A DNA stretch of 64,000 nt from Kiloniellaceae bacterium (GTDB taxonomy: Bacteria; Pseudomonadota; Alphaproteobacteria; Kiloniellales; Kiloniellaceae). The stretch is taken from contig JAJFGK010000111.1 in assembly GCA_021776195.1 (NCBI GenBank), positions 15,214-79,213 on the forward strand, written 5' to 3'. The position numbers and the translations under genes were made by a program. Positions 33,620 through 43,002 of the stretch are shown here, one piece after another. The notes beneath the pieces were generated by a model. That model was not told where the DNA came from. It made no database searches and was given only the letters and a program-made list of their open reading frames with translations. The stretch's first letter is position 1, and every line of letters starts with the position of its first letter.

Positions 33620-36283
33620 CTAGGCGGCGGCCGTTTGCGGCGACTCCCGGCCGGGCATCCGGCGACGCTGCAGGAACAAGACCAAGGCCAGAAGCAGGAT
33701 TGCCGGGATATAGAAGACCTCCTTGGGCATGCGTTCCTTTGGCACGGCCACGGTCACGATTTCCACCGGTGCGTCGCCATAGAAGTCATAAGACCTGCCC
33801 AGGTGGGCAAAGGGGGTCCCGCCGAAGGGCTCTTCCAGGACGGCCTTGCCGTCTTCCATCAGCAGGCTCAGTCCGGCGGCCTCGATCCGCGTCGCGCCAT
33901 CGCCGGCCGGCCCCAGAGGCACGACCAGGGTGGTCTGGATCATTTCTTCGGCATTGTCGAAGTCGGGACCGGAAACTGTGACCCGCAGGTTTGCCTCGGC
34001 CGGCTGGGTGCCGGCCACGTCGAAGGCCTCCAGGCCGGGCGCGTCGAGGAAGGGTGGATCGACCTGATCCAGCCAGTAACCTGGCCGGAAGAGGGTAAAG
34101 GCGATCAGGAGAAGCGCCACGGATTCCCAGATTCGATTGCGCACGAAGAAGAAGCCTTGCGTGGCCGCGGCAAAGAGCAGCATGGCCACCACCGCGACCC
34201 CGAAGACGATCACCGCCCGGCCCGCGGAGACGTTGATCAGCAGCAGTTCCGTGTTGAAGATGAACAGGAAGGGCAGCACCCCGGTGCGAATATCGTACAT
34301 AAAGCCTTGGACGCCGGTTTTGATGGGATCGCCGCCCGAAATGGCCGCGGCCGCGAAGGCCGCGAGACCCACGGGGGGCGTGTCGTCGGCCAGGATGCCG
34401 AAATAGAAGACGAAGAAGTGGGCCGCTACCAGCGGGATGATCAGTCCGGACTTCGCACCCAGGGTGACAATCACGGGCGCCATCAGGGAGGAGACGACGA
34501 TATAGTTGGCCGTCGTCGGCAGGCCCATGCCGAGGATCAGGCTCATGACCGCCACCAGAATCAGCATCAACATCAAACTGCCACCGGAGAGGAACTCGAC
34601 GAACTCGCCCACCACCTGATGGGCGCCGGTCAGGGAGATGGTGCCGACGATGATGCCGGCCGCCCCCGTCGCCACGCCGATGCCGATCATGTTGCGCGCG
34701 CCGGAGATCATGCCGTCGACGAATTCGTCCCAGCCCTGGCGGCAATCGGCCGCGAAGGTGCTCTCGCCGCGCAGGATGGCCTTGATCGGGTGTTGGGTCA
34801 GCGCCACCAGGATCATCGCAATGGTCGCCCAGAAGGCCGAAAGCGCCGGCGAAAGACGCTCGATCAGAATGCACCAGATCAAGACCACGATGGGCAGGAA
34901 GAAATGCAAGCCAGTCAGCGCCGTGGCGCCGGCCGGCGGCAGTTCGGTGATCGGCGCATCGGGGGCATCGACCACCAGATCGGGATAGCGCGAGGCCAGC
35001 TTGAGCAGCACCAGATAGGCGACGCCGAGCAGAATGCTGACCACCAGGAAGGCATAGTCCGGCACCACGACCTTGATCCAACCGAGCCCGAAATAGACCG
35101 CGGCGCCCAGGATCGTCATGCCGATGAAACCGGTCAGAACCCCCATCAGCTTGCGCGCCAGGGTGAGGGTCGAGGGCCGCTTGGGCAGGCCCTTCAGGTC
35201 CAGCTTCATCGCCTCCAGGTGGACGATGTAGAACAGCGCGATATAGGAGATCACCGCTGGGACGAAGGCATGCTTGACGATCTCGACATAGGCCACGCCG
35301 GTGAATTCGGCGATCAGGAAGGCCGCCGCGCCCATGACCGGCGGGGTCAACTGGCCGTTGGTCGAGGAGGCGACTTCGACGGCGCCGGCCTTTTCCGCCG
35401 AGAACCCGGTGCGCTTCATCAAAGGGATGGTGAAGGTGCCGGTGGTCACGGTGTTGGCGATCGAAGAGCCGGAATAGAGACCGCTCATGGCCGAGGCGAC
35501 CACGGCGGCCTTGGCCGGTCCGCCGCGCAGGTGGCCGAGCAGGGCGAAGGCCAGCTTGATGAAGTAGTTGCCGGCGCCGGCCTTTTCCAGGATCGCGCCG
35601 AACAGGACGAAGAGGAAGATCAGCGAGGCCGAGACCCCGAGGGCGACGCCGAACACGCCTTCTTCCTGCATCCAGTAGTGCCACATGGCCTTGCCGTAGG
35701 AGGCGCCCTTCCACTGAATCGTCTCGGGCATGAAAGACAAGTGGCCGAAGAAGACGTAGAAGACGAAAACCGAGGCAACGATGACCAAAGGCAGGCCCAG
35801 CGCCCGGTAGACGGCAATCGCCAGCGCCGCCATGCCGATGGTGGAGATGACGAGGTCGGCCGAGGTCGGCAGCCCGGCACGCACGGCGATATCATCGGCG
35901 AACCAGATTTTGTACAAACAGCAAGTCACGCCAGCCAAGGCCAGCAGCCAGTCGTACCAAGGGATCGAGTGCCGGGGGCTCGACTTGAAAAGTGGAAAAG
36001 CGAAGGCCGCCAGGGCGAAGGCGAAAGAGAGGTGAACGTTGCGCGCTTCCGAGTTGGTGTAGATGAACTCGAATTGCAGGCCCATGTCCTTCAGGACGGC
36101 GCCTACCGTATCCTGGAGGAAGTATGGCAGGTTCGAGGCGTAGTAGAGCTGGAAGAGCGACCAGGTGAAGCAGAGACCGAGGAGGAATTTGCCCAAGGCC
36201 CCGCCTGGACTACGCGCGCCGGTATCGGCCTTCGCGACGAGGTCTTCGGCGCTGTTGGCAGCGGCCTGGCTCTGGTCTGCCAT
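33620..36283 (-). CDS. TRAP transporter fused permease (4TM/12TM), TAXI type
   Basis: An 887-residue membrane protein combining the small (DctQ) and large (DctM) TRAP subunits. The DctM part has GLYSGSSIANTVTTGTFTIP and SSTNGQLTPPVMGAAAFLIA, and later MGLPTTANYIVVSSLMAPVI and DDTPPVGLAAFAAAAISGGD. After the last DctM helix comes the DUF3394-type tail (FFFVRNRIWESVALLLIAFT) and a soluble beta-rich segment before a final helix. It follows the TAXI binding-protein gene across 135 bp with a strong stem-loop. Substrate is unknown; TAXI systems often move dicarboxylates or amino acids. Confidence 0.92.
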   Translation of the reverse strand: MADQSQAAANSAEDLVAKADTGARSPGGALGKFLLGLCFTWSLFQLYYASNLPYFLQDTVGAVLKDMGLQFEFIYTNSEARNVHLSFAFALAAFAFPLFKSSPRHSIPWYDWLLALAGVTCCLYKIWFADDIAVRAGLPTSADLVISTIGMAALAIAVYRALGLPLVIVASVFVFYVFFGHLSFMPETIQWKGASYGKAMWHYWMQEEGVFGVALGVSASLIFLFVLFGAILEKAGAGNYFIKLAFALLGHLRGGPAKAAVVASAMSGLYSGSSIANTVTTGTFTIPLMKRTGFSAEKAGAVEVASSTNGQLTPPVMGAAAFLIAEFTGVAYVEIVKHAFVPAVISYIALFYIVHLEAMKLDLKGLPKRPSTLTLARKLMGVLTGFIGMTILGAAVYFGLGWIKVVVPDYAFLVVSILLGVAYLVLLKLASRYPDLVVDAPDAPITELPPAGATALTGLHFFLPIVVLIWCILIERLSPALSAFWATIAMILVALTQHPIKAILRGESTFAADCRQGWDEFVDGMISGARNMIGIGVATGAAGIIVGTISLTGAHQVVGEFVEFLSGGSLMLMLILVAVMSLILGMGLPTTANYIVVSSLMAPVIVTLGAKSGLIIPLVAAHFFVFYFGILADDTPPVGLAAFAAAAISGGDPIKTGVQGFMYDIRTGVLPFLFIFNTELLLINVSAGRAVIVFGVAVVAMLLFAAATQGFFFVRNRIWESVALLLIAFTLFRPGYWLDQVDPPFLDAPGLEAFDVAGTQPAEANLRVTVSGPDFDNAEEMIQTTLVVPLGPAGDGATRIEAAGLSLLMEDGKAVLEEPFGGTPFAHLGRSYDFYGDAPVEIVTVAVPKERMPKEVFYIPAILLLALVLFLQRRRMPGRESPQTAAA

Positions 36284-36381
36284 GGTCTATCCCCCTGATT
36301 TTCCCCATAGAGACCGAGGCCTCATTCAAAGCCCAAGCCGCCGTCTCTTCGCTGGTCCAACCGATTGAACGCAAAGGAAGA

Positions 36382-36404
36382 GGGCGGCCCGACCCGGGCC
36401 GCCC
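36382..36404 (-). promoter_or_regulatory. Stem-loop between TAXI binding protein and TRAP permease genes
   Basis: Perfect 9-bp stem GGGCGGCCC / GGGCCGCCC with a 5-nt loop, 14 nt after the binding-protein stop. On the transcribed strand it is followed by a pyrimidine-rich run (TCTTCCTTT), so it may act as a partial terminator. Confidence 0.6.
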
Positions 36405-36418
36405 CAAAATGCGCCGGA

Positions 36419-37384
36419 CTACATCCAGCCGCGTTCCTTGTAGTACTTCGCCGCGCCGTCGTGCAGTGGGGCACTGATGCCGTCGGCAATCATCTCGGAC
36501 TCTTTCAAATGTTTGAAGGCCGGATGAAGCTTCTTGAAGTCATCGAAGTTTTCGAAGACCGCCTTGACCACCGTGTAGACCACGTCCTCGGGAACGTCCG
36601 ACGAAGACACGAAGGTCGCGCCGACGCCGAAGGTAGTGGTCTCCTCGTTGTCGCCGTACATGCCGGCCGGGATGGTGGCCTTGCGATAGTAGGAGTTGTC
36701 GGAGACCAGCTTGTCGATCTCCGGGGCGACGGTGTTGACCAGCACCGCGTCACAGGTCGAAAGCGTTTCCTGGGTCAGGGCCGAGGGATGGCCGACGAGC
36801 CAGAAGTAGGCGTCGATCTTGTCGTCGCAGAGTGCCTGGCCGGTTTCGGCCGATTTCATCTCCGAGGCCAACTTGAGATCGTCGCGGCTCCAGCCCATGG
36901 CCGCTTCCATGACGTCCCAGGTGCCGCGGGTGCCCGAGCCCGGGTTGCCGATATTGACCCGCTTGCCCTTCATGTCGGTGATATTCTTGATGCCGGAGTC
37001 ACGGCGCGCAATGATGGTGACCGGCTCGGGATGGACGGAAAAGACCGCGCGAAGGCCCTCGAACTTACCCTGGTCCTCGAACTTCGAGCTGCCGTGATAG
37101 GCGTGAAACTGCCAGTCCGACTGGGCAACGCCGAACTCCAGCTCGCCGGCGCGAATGGTATTGATGTTGTAGATCGAGCCGCCGGTCGATTCGACCGAGC
37201 AGCGGATGCCGGTTTCCTTGCGGGTCTTGTTGACCAGGCGGCAGATCGCGCCGCCGGTGGGATAGTAGACCCCGGTCACGCCGCCGGTGCCGATGGAGAT
37301 GAAGCGCTGCTCGGCCGCTTCGGCCAAGCTCGCGGCCATCACCAATGCTGCCACCGCAGCCGATGCCATTACCAATCTTTTCAT
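36419..37384 (-). CDS. TAXI-family TRAP solute-binding protein
   Basis: A 321-residue periplasmic protein with a signal peptide (MASAAVAALVMAASLAEAA) and the TAXI hallmark ISIGTGGVTGVYYPTGGAIC. Further family blocks are IYNINTIRAGELEFGVAQSD and VNIGNPGSGTRGTWDVME. Two cysteines (AICRLV, IRCSVE) flank the ligand loop. GGGAGGACGCC precedes the ATG. It feeds the fused permease encoded next and is divergent from the uspA-like gene. Confidence 0.92.
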   Translation of the reverse strand: MKRLVMASAAVAALVMAASLAEAAEQRFISIGTGGVTGVYYPTGGAICRLVNKTRKETGIRCSVESTGGSIYNINTIRAGELEFGVAQSDWQFHAYHGSSKFEDQGKFEGLRAVFSVHPEPVTIIARRDSGIKNITDMKGKRVNIGNPGSGTRGTWDVMEAAMGWSRDDLKLASEMKSAETGQALCDDKIDAYFWLVGHPSALTQETLSTCDAVLVNTVAPEIDKLVSDNSYYRKATIPAGMYGDNEETTTFGVGATFVSSSDVPEDVVYTVVKAVFENFDDFKKLHPAFKHLKESEMIADGISAPLHDGAAKYYKERGWM

Positions 37385-37609
37385 CTGGCGTCCTCCCTGT
37401 AGATGCCTTGCGTTGAAAATTTGAGGCCATTAATCAGGCCCCGTTGTTTGAGATCAGCTATTCGAACATTGCCGCCCAGTCTTTGTCAAACCCGGACCGG
37501 CCGGCACCCTGGCTGGTAAGTCAATGACGCTTTTGCGCTTTTTGCCGGGGCCGTGTTACGCTTCGGTGTTCTTGGGGGCTTCGCCCAGCGGCTATGACAA
37601 GAGGATGTT

Positions 37610-38038
37610 ATGTACAAGGAAATACTATTGCCGGTCGACATCGCGCACCTGGGCGCGGAGAACAGGGCGGTCGAAGTCGCTTGCGAACTGGCCAAGACCC
37701 ACGGGGCACGGCTCAATATTCTGGCCGTGGTGCCCGACTACGGCATGCCGATCGTGGGGTCTTTCTTTCCCGAGGGTTTCGAGGGAGAGGTCATGGGCCA
37801 TGCCACCAAGGAGCTGGCGGCCTTTATCGGCAAGGCGGTGCCGGGCGACCTGCCGGTCCGCCAGCACCTGGCGCGCGGCACGGTCTATGAAGAGGTCTTG
37901 CGCATGGCCAAGGGGTTGTCGATTGACCTGATCGTGATGGCCGCCCGCCGTCCCGAGTTGAAGGACTATCTGCTGGGGCCGAACGCCGCGCGGGTCGTGC
38001 GCCACGCCGGCTGCTCCGTGCTGGTTGTGCGCGACTAG
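37610..38038 (+). CDS. Universal stress protein (UspA fold)
   Basis: A 142-residue UspA protein. The N-terminal strand is YKEILLPVDIAHLG; the C-terminal nucleotide-binding loop is reduced (RPELKDYLLGPNAARVVRHA ending in GCSVLVVRD), lacking the full G-2x-G-9x-G(S/T), but the final strand is conserved. Universal stress proteins accompany TRAP systems (for example TeaD with TeaABC) and may tune them. Divergent from the TAXI gene; its stop shares the sequence CTAG with the convergent desulfhydrase gene. Confidence 0.88.
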   Translation: MYKEILLPVDIAHLGAENRAVEVACELAKTHGARLNILAVVPDYGMPIVGSFFPEGFEGEVMGHATKELAAFIGKAVPGDLPVRQHLARGTVYEEVLRMAKGLSIDLIVMAARRPELKDYLLGPNAARVVRHAGCSVLVVRD

Positions 38039-39072
38039 TCTACCTCCAGGAAACCCTCCAGCACCTCGCCGTAGCCGAAAAGCGCCGGCGCGCCGCCGGT
38101 GTGGTAGAAGATCACGCGCTGGTCCTTGGTCCAGGCGCCGGCGCGGACCAGGGCGATGAGGCCGGCCAGCGTCTTGGCGCTGTAGACCGGATCGAGCAGC
38201 AGGCCCTCCAGACGGGCGGCCAGGGTCAGGGCCTCGAAGGTGCTGTCATCGAGCCGACCGTAGCCGGGTCCCAGGGCCTTGTCATGGACCTCGACATCCG
38301 CCTCGCCGACCAGCCCCGGCCGCTCCAGCATCGCGGCCAACTCCTGGGCGCGCTGCAGAACCCGCGGGGCCTGGAGCGTGACGGCCCGGCGCACGCAGAT
38401 CCCGACCGTGCGCAGCGGGCTCCCCAGCAGCCGCAGGCCCGCCAGGGCGCCGCAGTGGGTGAGGGCCGAGCCGCTGGCGATGACCACGGCGTCGAATGAC
38501 TTGGCCTGTTCCTTGATCTGTTGCAGCAGTTCCGCGGCGGCGTCGACATAGCCGAGCGCGCCCAGGGGCGGGTGAGCCGCGCTCAGGTGAATGACATAGG
38601 GCCGCCGGCCCGCGGCGCGCAGCTCCGCCGCCCGTGCCTCCAGCGTGGCGTCGGCGCCGGTTTCGTTCTCGCCTTCGGGGAAGGTGGCGATGGTTGCGCC
38701 CAACAAGCGGTCGAGCAGAACGTTGCCCGAGGCGTGATAGCTCCCGGCCATGTCCGGCACCCGGTCTTCGTGCTGGATTTCGCAGGCCAGACCCAGCTTG
38801 GCCGCCGCCCCCGCGGTGGTGCGCAGAAAATTCGACTGCACCGCGCCGGTGATGAGAACCGTGTCGGCCTCCTGGAACAGCGCAGCACCCAGGTAGTATT
38901 CCAACTGCCGCGCCTTGTTGCCGCCCAGGGCAAGGCCGGTACAGTCATCGCGCTTGACCCAGATTTCAGGGCCGCCCAAGGCCTCGCTCAGGCGCGGCAA
39001 GGGCTCCAGCGGCGTCGGCGTGTGGGCGAGCCGGATGCGGGGAAAGCCGTGGGTCTGTTCGAGCTGGGGCAA
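38035..39072 (-). CDS. PLP-dependent D-cysteine desulfhydrase / ACC deaminase family
   Basis: A 345-residue fold-type II PLP enzyme. The catalytic Lys is in LALGGNKARQLEYYLG; the family start is FPRIRLAHTPTPLEPLPRL and IWVKRDDCTGLA; the C-terminal FYHTGGAPALFGYG is the conserved phosphate-loop region. These enzymes cleave D-cysteine or act on related D-amino acids. No ATG lies near the family N terminus; I chose TTG 39072, preceded by GAGG. The longer in-frame reading to 39207 overlaps the divergent gene's promoter. Confidence 0.85.
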   Translation of the reverse strand: MPQLEQTHGFPRIRLAHTPTPLEPLPRLSEALGGPEIWVKRDDCTGLALGGNKARQLEYYLGAALFQEADTVLITGAVQSNFLRTTAGAAAKLGLACEIQHEDRVPDMAGSYHASGNVLLDRLLGATIATFPEGENETGADATLEARAAELRAAGRRPYVIHLSAAHPPLGALGYVDAAAELLQQIKEQAKSFDAVVIASGSALTHCGALAGLRLLGSPLRTVGICVRRAVTLQAPRVLQRAQELAAMLERPGLVGEADVEVHDKALGPGYGRLDDSTFEALTLAARLEGLLLDPVYSAKTLAGLIALVRAGAWTKDQRVIFYHTGGAPALFGYGEVLEGFLEVD

Positions 39073-39238
39073 GGGAGGACCTCGTAGCTTAGGGATAAGG
39101 GACGCCCCATCGTGCGGGCCCCGGCGGTGCTTCGCAAGTCCGCCGCGGCACTGGCGAAGGGTCACAAGTTGGCGAGCAGGCTTGCCCAATGAAGCCGACA
39201 GTCCCATTTTTTGTGAAGAACCAGGAAAGGATGGCCTG

Positions 39239-40138
39239 TTGCGAGCCTCGAAACCAACGACCTGCCGCCCCTCTCGTCGCCAGGTGCTGACGCTGCTTGG
39301 ATCTGGTCTCGCCGCGGCTGCCTGGCCTGGTCACGTCCTGGCTGGTGGCGCCACACCGGTCCCCGACCTGATCTCGATCCCGGCCGGTCTGTTCTGGAGC
39401 GGATCGGACCAAGCCGAGCGCGAACTGGGCTACCGGTTGGACGAGGCGGCCTACGGTCATTCGCGCACGCGCCAGAACCGTTGGTACGATGTCGAGTACA
39501 AGAAAAAGCAGCGCCAGACCGGTGCCTATCGCATCACCCCCACGCTGATCACCAATGCCCAGTACCGTGGATTCGTCACGACAACCGGGCATCCGGCACC
39601 GGAGGTCGACCCGGCGACCTGGAAGAGCTATGGCCTGATCCACCCCTACAGCCGCACGCGCCGCCATGCCTGGAGCGATGGCCTGCCACCGCCGGGCCGC
39701 GACGATCATCCGGTAGTGATGGTCTCCCACGACGACGCGAAAGCCTTCGCGGCCTGGCTGTCGCAGGGGACGGGCCTGACCTGGCGGCTGCCGACCTGGC
39801 AGGAATGGGAAAAGGCCGCGCGCGGCACCGACGGTCGGATTTTCCCCTGGGGCGATAGCTGGGACCCGGCCAAGCTGAACAGCCATGACGCAGGGCCCTT
39901 CGATACTCTGCCGGTCGGGTCCTTCCCGGCCGGGGCCAGCCCCTTCGGCCTGCTCGACGCGGCGGGCCAGGTCTTCGAGTGGACCGCCAGCGAGACCAAG
40001 CCCGGGCGCTACGAGGTGCGCGGCGGTTCCTGGGACGACAGCGGCTGCGGCGTTTGCCGCCCCGCCGCCCGGCATTCCCGGCCGGCCCACCTGAAACACA
40101 TTCTGGTCGGTTTCCGCCTGGTGATGAGCGACCTCTAG
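39239..40138 (+). CDS. Tat-exported SUMF1/formylglycine-generating-enzyme fold protein
   Basis: A 299-residue protein. A twin-arginine signal (SRRQVLTLLGSGLAAAAWPG) lies at about residues 14-33. The SUMF1 domain spans 40-299: ISIPAGLFWSGSD, ITNAQYRGFV, VSHDDAKAFAAWLS, WRLPTWQEWEKAARG, GLLDAAGQVFEWTAS, RGGSWDDSGCGVCRPAAR, GFRLVMS. The two copper-binding cysteines of true FGE are not in their usual spacing (only CGVC, shifted), so sulfatase activation is unlikely. Start is TTG 39239 with AGGAAAGGA upstream. No sulfatase gene is near. Confidence 0.8.
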   Translation: MRASKPTTCRPSRRQVLTLLGSGLAAAAWPGHVLAGGATPVPDLISIPAGLFWSGSDQAERELGYRLDEAAYGHSRTRQNRWYDVEYKKKQRQTGAYRITPTLITNAQYRGFVTTTGHPAPEVDPATWKSYGLIHPYSRTRRHAWSDGLPPPGRDDHPVVMVSHDDAKAFAAWLSQGTGLTWRLPTWQEWEKAARGTDGRIFPWGDSWDPAKLNSHDAGPFDTLPVGSFPAGASPFGLLDAAGQVFEWTASETKPGRYEVRGGSWDDSGCGVCRPAARHSRPAHLKHILVGFRLVMSDL

Positions 40139-40189
40139 ACCTTGCACCCTTCCGCCTGGCGGTCGATAAAAAGGGCCGGAGGAGATGTC

Positions 40190-41050
40190 ATGACCAGTCC
40201 CTTTATCGCCCTGGACGATCTCGCCGCGCGCGTCGCCGCTGGCGCGCTGTTGGCGCTGCCACCGGACTATGCCGGCCCAGCCATGGCGGCGGTGCGCGAG
40301 GTGATCCGTGCGCGAACCGGCGACCTGCGCCTGCTGGGCGTGCCGCAGTTGGGGTTGCAGGCGGATCTCATGATCGGCGCCGGTCTGGTGGCCAGCGTCG
40401 AGACGGCGGCGGTCACCCTGGGCGAGCACGGCCTGGCGCCGCGGTTTACGGCAGCGGTCAAGGCGGGCCGCCTGCGGATCGTCGATTCGACCTGCCCGGC
40501 GATCCACGGCGCCTTGCAGGCGGCCGAGAAGGGCTCGCCCTTCATGGCCCTGCGCGGCATCCTGGGCAGCGATATCCTGGCCCATCGCCCGGACTGGAAG
40601 GTGATCGACAATCCCTTCGCGGCCGATAGGGGCACGGCGCAAACCGGGCAAAGCGATCCCGTGGTCCTGCTGCCCGCCATCCAACCCGATGTCGCGCTGT
40701 TCCACGCCCCCTTGGCGGATCGCGCCGGCAATGTCTGGATCGGCGTGCGGCGCGAGCTGATGCTCATGGCCCACGCCGCCAAGACCACCCTGGTGACGGT
40801 CGAGAAGGTGGTCGAGGACGACCTCTTGGCCGATCCGCGGATGGCGGCGGGCACCATCCCCGGGCTTTATGTCAGCGGCTTGGCCGAGGTGGCCGGCGGG
40901 GCCTGGCCGGTCGGGTTCTGGGGCGGCCCCAAGGCCGACGCCGCCTGGCTGGCGCGCTACGCCGCCGAGGCCAAGAGCGACGCGGGTTTCCAGCGGCTGC
41001 TGACCGACTGGCTGGCCGCCGGGGCGGAGCCCCGCGCCGCCCATGGCTGA
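40190..41050 (+). CDS. CoA-transferase family I, alpha subunit (IpdA-like)
   Basis: A 286-residue subunit. N-terminal part recalls GctA/IpdA (LRLLGVPQLGLQADLMIGAG; VVTLGEHGLAPRF-type region) with DVALFHAPLADRAGNVWIGV before the C terminus. Family I CoA transferases act as alpha2beta2 with acyl-CoA and acid; IpdA/IpdB is instead a ring-opening hydrolase. GGAGGAG precedes ATG 40190. It overlaps the beta-subunit gene by 8 bp. Substrate is unknown. Confidence 0.82.
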   Translation: MTSPFIALDDLAARVAAGALLALPPDYAGPAMAAVREVIRARTGDLRLLGVPQLGLQADLMIGAGLVASVETAAVTLGEHGLAPRFTAAVKAGRLRIVDSTCPAIHGALQAAEKGSPFMALRGILGSDILAHRPDWKVIDNPFAADRGTAQTGQSDPVVLLPAIQPDVALFHAPLADRAGNVWIGVRRELMLMAHAAKTTLVTVEKVVEDDLLADPRMAAGTIPGLYVSGLAEVAGGAWPVGFWGGPKADAAWLARYAAEAKSDAGFQRLLTDWLAAGAEPRAAHG

Positions 41051-41765
41051 CGTCCGTTCCGAAGAACTTCTGATCGCCGTCATCGCCCGCATGTTGGCCG
41101 GGCTCGGCCACATCGCCGTCGGCGCGGCCTCGCCGATCCCGGGGGCGGCGGCTCTGCTGGCGCGCCGCCGTTCGGGCGGGGCGCTGAAGATCTCGATCCT
41201 CGGCAGCGAGCGTCACAACCCCTTTACCGACGGCGGCCGCGAGCTCTTCGACTGCGCCGGGCAGGGCCGCATCGACGCGTTTTTTCTCGGCGGCGCCCAG
41301 ATCGACGGGTCGGCCAACATCAACCTGGTCGGGGTCGGCGACTACCCGCAGAGCAAGGCACGCTTTCCGGGCTCCTTCGGCTCGGCCTATCTCTACTTCG
41401 TGGTGCCGCGGGTGATCCTCTTTCGCGAGGAGCATTCGCCGCGAAGCCTGGTCGAAAAGGTCGACTTTATCTCGGCACCGGGGGTCAGCCCGCCGGGAGT
41501 CTATCGCCCGGGCGGACCCTACGCGCTGGTCACGGGTCGTTCGGTCTTTGCCTTCGACCGCGCCAGGGGGCGCTTCCGGCTGGAGAGCCTGCACCCCGGC
41601 GAAACCCCGGAGAGCATCGCCGCGCAGACGGGATTTGACTTCGACAAGCCCGCCCTGCACAAGGAAACCGAGCCGCCCGATCGGGACACGCTGGCCCTGA
41701 TACGCGGCCCGATCCTGGACGAAATCGCCGAGGTCTATCCAGCCTTTGCCGCGCGCTGGAGCTAG
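41043..41765 (+). CDS. CoA-transferase family I, beta subunit (IpdB-like)
   Basis: A 240-residue subunit. Characteristic blocks are LGHIAVGAASPIPGAAALLA, NPFTDGGRELFDCAGQGRID, FFLGGAQIDGSANINLVGVG and FPGSFGSAYLYFVVPRVILF, then HPGETPESIAAQTGF. The catalytic Glu of classic transferases (SENG or ESG) is not seen, as in IpdB-type hydrolases. Overlaps the alpha subunit by 8 bp and precedes the CaiB/BaiF gene by 19 bp, so one transcript is likely. Confidence 0.82.
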   Translation: MADVRSEELLIAVIARMLAGLGHIAVGAASPIPGAAALLARRRSGGALKISILGSERHNPFTDGGRELFDCAGQGRIDAFFLGGAQIDGSANINLVGVGDYPQSKARFPGSFGSAYLYFVVPRVILFREEHSPRSLVEKVDFISAPGVSPPGVYRPGGPYALVTGRSVFAFDRARGRFRLESLHPGETPESIAAQTGFDFDKPALHKETEPPDRDTLALIRGPILDEIAEVYPAFAARWS

Positions 41766-41784
41766 AGAAGGATACCCAGAACAC

Positions 41785-42993
41785 ATGACCGAGCCTGCCA
41801 AGGGTGCCCTCGACGGCGTCGTGGTCATCGATCTGACCCGGGTCCTGGGCGGCCCCTATTGCACCCAGGTGCTGGGCGACCACGGCGCCGAGGTCATCAA
41901 GGTGGAGCCGCCCCAGGGCGACGAGACCCGCGACTGGGGTCCGCCCTTTCACGAGTCCGACGGCTACGCCTCCTACTTCATGGGGGTGAACCGCAACAAG
42001 CGCTCGATCGGCCTCGACCTGCGCGGCGAGGAGGGGCGCGAGGTGCTGTTGCGGCTCTTGGAAAAGGCCGACGTGCTGATCGAGAACTACAAGACCGGAA
42101 CCCTGGAGCGCTGGGGATTGGGCTATCAGGAGGTGCTCCAGGCGCGCTTCCCGCGGCTGATCCACTGCCGCATCTCGGGCTACGGCGCCACCGGGCCGCT
42201 GGGCGGCCGGCCCGGCTACGACGCGGCGATCCAGGCCTGTGCCGGCATGATGTCGGTCAACGGCACGCCAGAGAGCGGACCTACCCGCATCGGCATCCCC
42301 CTGGTCGACATCGGCTGCGGTCTCTACGCCGGCTTCGGCATTATGATGGCGCTCTACGAGCGCGACCGATCCGGCTTGGGGCAGTACCTCGACATGACGC
42401 TCTACGATGCCGCCGTCGCTCTGATGCACCCTCATATCCCGAACTACGCCCTGTCCGGCAAGCTGCCCGGGCTGACCGGCAACGCCCATCCCAACATCGC
42501 ACCCTACGACAAGTTCAAGACCAAGACCGGCGAGATCTTCCTCGCGGTGGGCAACGACCGGACCTTTCAGCGGGTCTCCACCGAACTGGGCCGGCCCGAG
42601 CTGGCCGAAGACGAGCGGTTCCGTCACAACGCGGGTCGGGTGCAGCACCGCGACGCGCTGCGCGACATCTTGGAAGACCTGCTGGCGGAGTACGACGGCG
42701 AGGCCATCTGCGCGCGTCTGCTGGAGATTGGCGTGCCGGCCGGCGCGGTGCTGAACGTCGAGCAGGTGCTGGACCATCCGCAGACCCGCGAGCGGGAGAT
42801 GGTCATCGAGGAGGAGGGCTACAAAGGCTGGGGCAACCCGATCAAGCTGTCGCGCTCGAGCAGCGGCCTGCGCCATCGGCCGCCGCGCTTTGGCGCCCAC
42901 GCCCGGGAAATCCTGGCCCAGTTCGGCTTCGACGAGGCCGAAACCGCGAGCCTGCTGGAGAGCGGCACGGTGCTGGAAGAGCGGCGCAAATAA
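41785..42993 (+). CDS. CaiB/BaiF (family III) CoA-transferase
   Basis: A 402-residue transferase with interlocked-ring family III features: VVVIDLTRVLGGPYCTQVLG at residues 11-30, GAEVIKVEPPQGDETRDWGP, then GYGATGPLGGRPGYDAAIQA with the catalytic Asp in GYD, and HPQTREREM near the C terminus. Family members move CoA between carboxylic acids such as carnitine/crotonobetaine or formate/oxalate. Its acceptor cannot be read from sequence. It ends 9 bp from the convergent PhyH gene. Confidence 0.9.
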   Translation: MTEPAKGALDGVVVIDLTRVLGGPYCTQVLGDHGAEVIKVEPPQGDETRDWGPPFHESDGYASYFMGVNRNKRSIGLDLRGEEGREVLLRLLEKADVLIENYKTGTLERWGLGYQEVLQARFPRLIHCRISGYGATGPLGGRPGYDAAIQACAGMMSVNGTPESGPTRIGIPLVDIGCGLYAGFGIMMALYERDRSGLGQYLDMTLYDAAVALMHPHIPNYALSGKLPGLTGNAHPNIAPYDKFKTKTGEIFLAVGNDRTFQRVSTELGRPELAEDERFRHNAGRVQHRDALRDILEDLLAEYDGEAICARLLEIGVPAGAVLNVEQVLDHPQTREREMVIEEEGYKGWGNPIKLSRSSSGLRHRPPRFGAHAREILAQFGFDEAETASLLESGTVLEERRK

Positions 42994-43002
42994 CTGCTCA
43001 GG

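Noticed and set aside
33635..36298. 887-residue plus-strand ORF opposite the TRAP permease
   Set aside because: Same length as the true gene by coincidence of frame; composition is an antisense artefact without hydrophobic segments or motifs.
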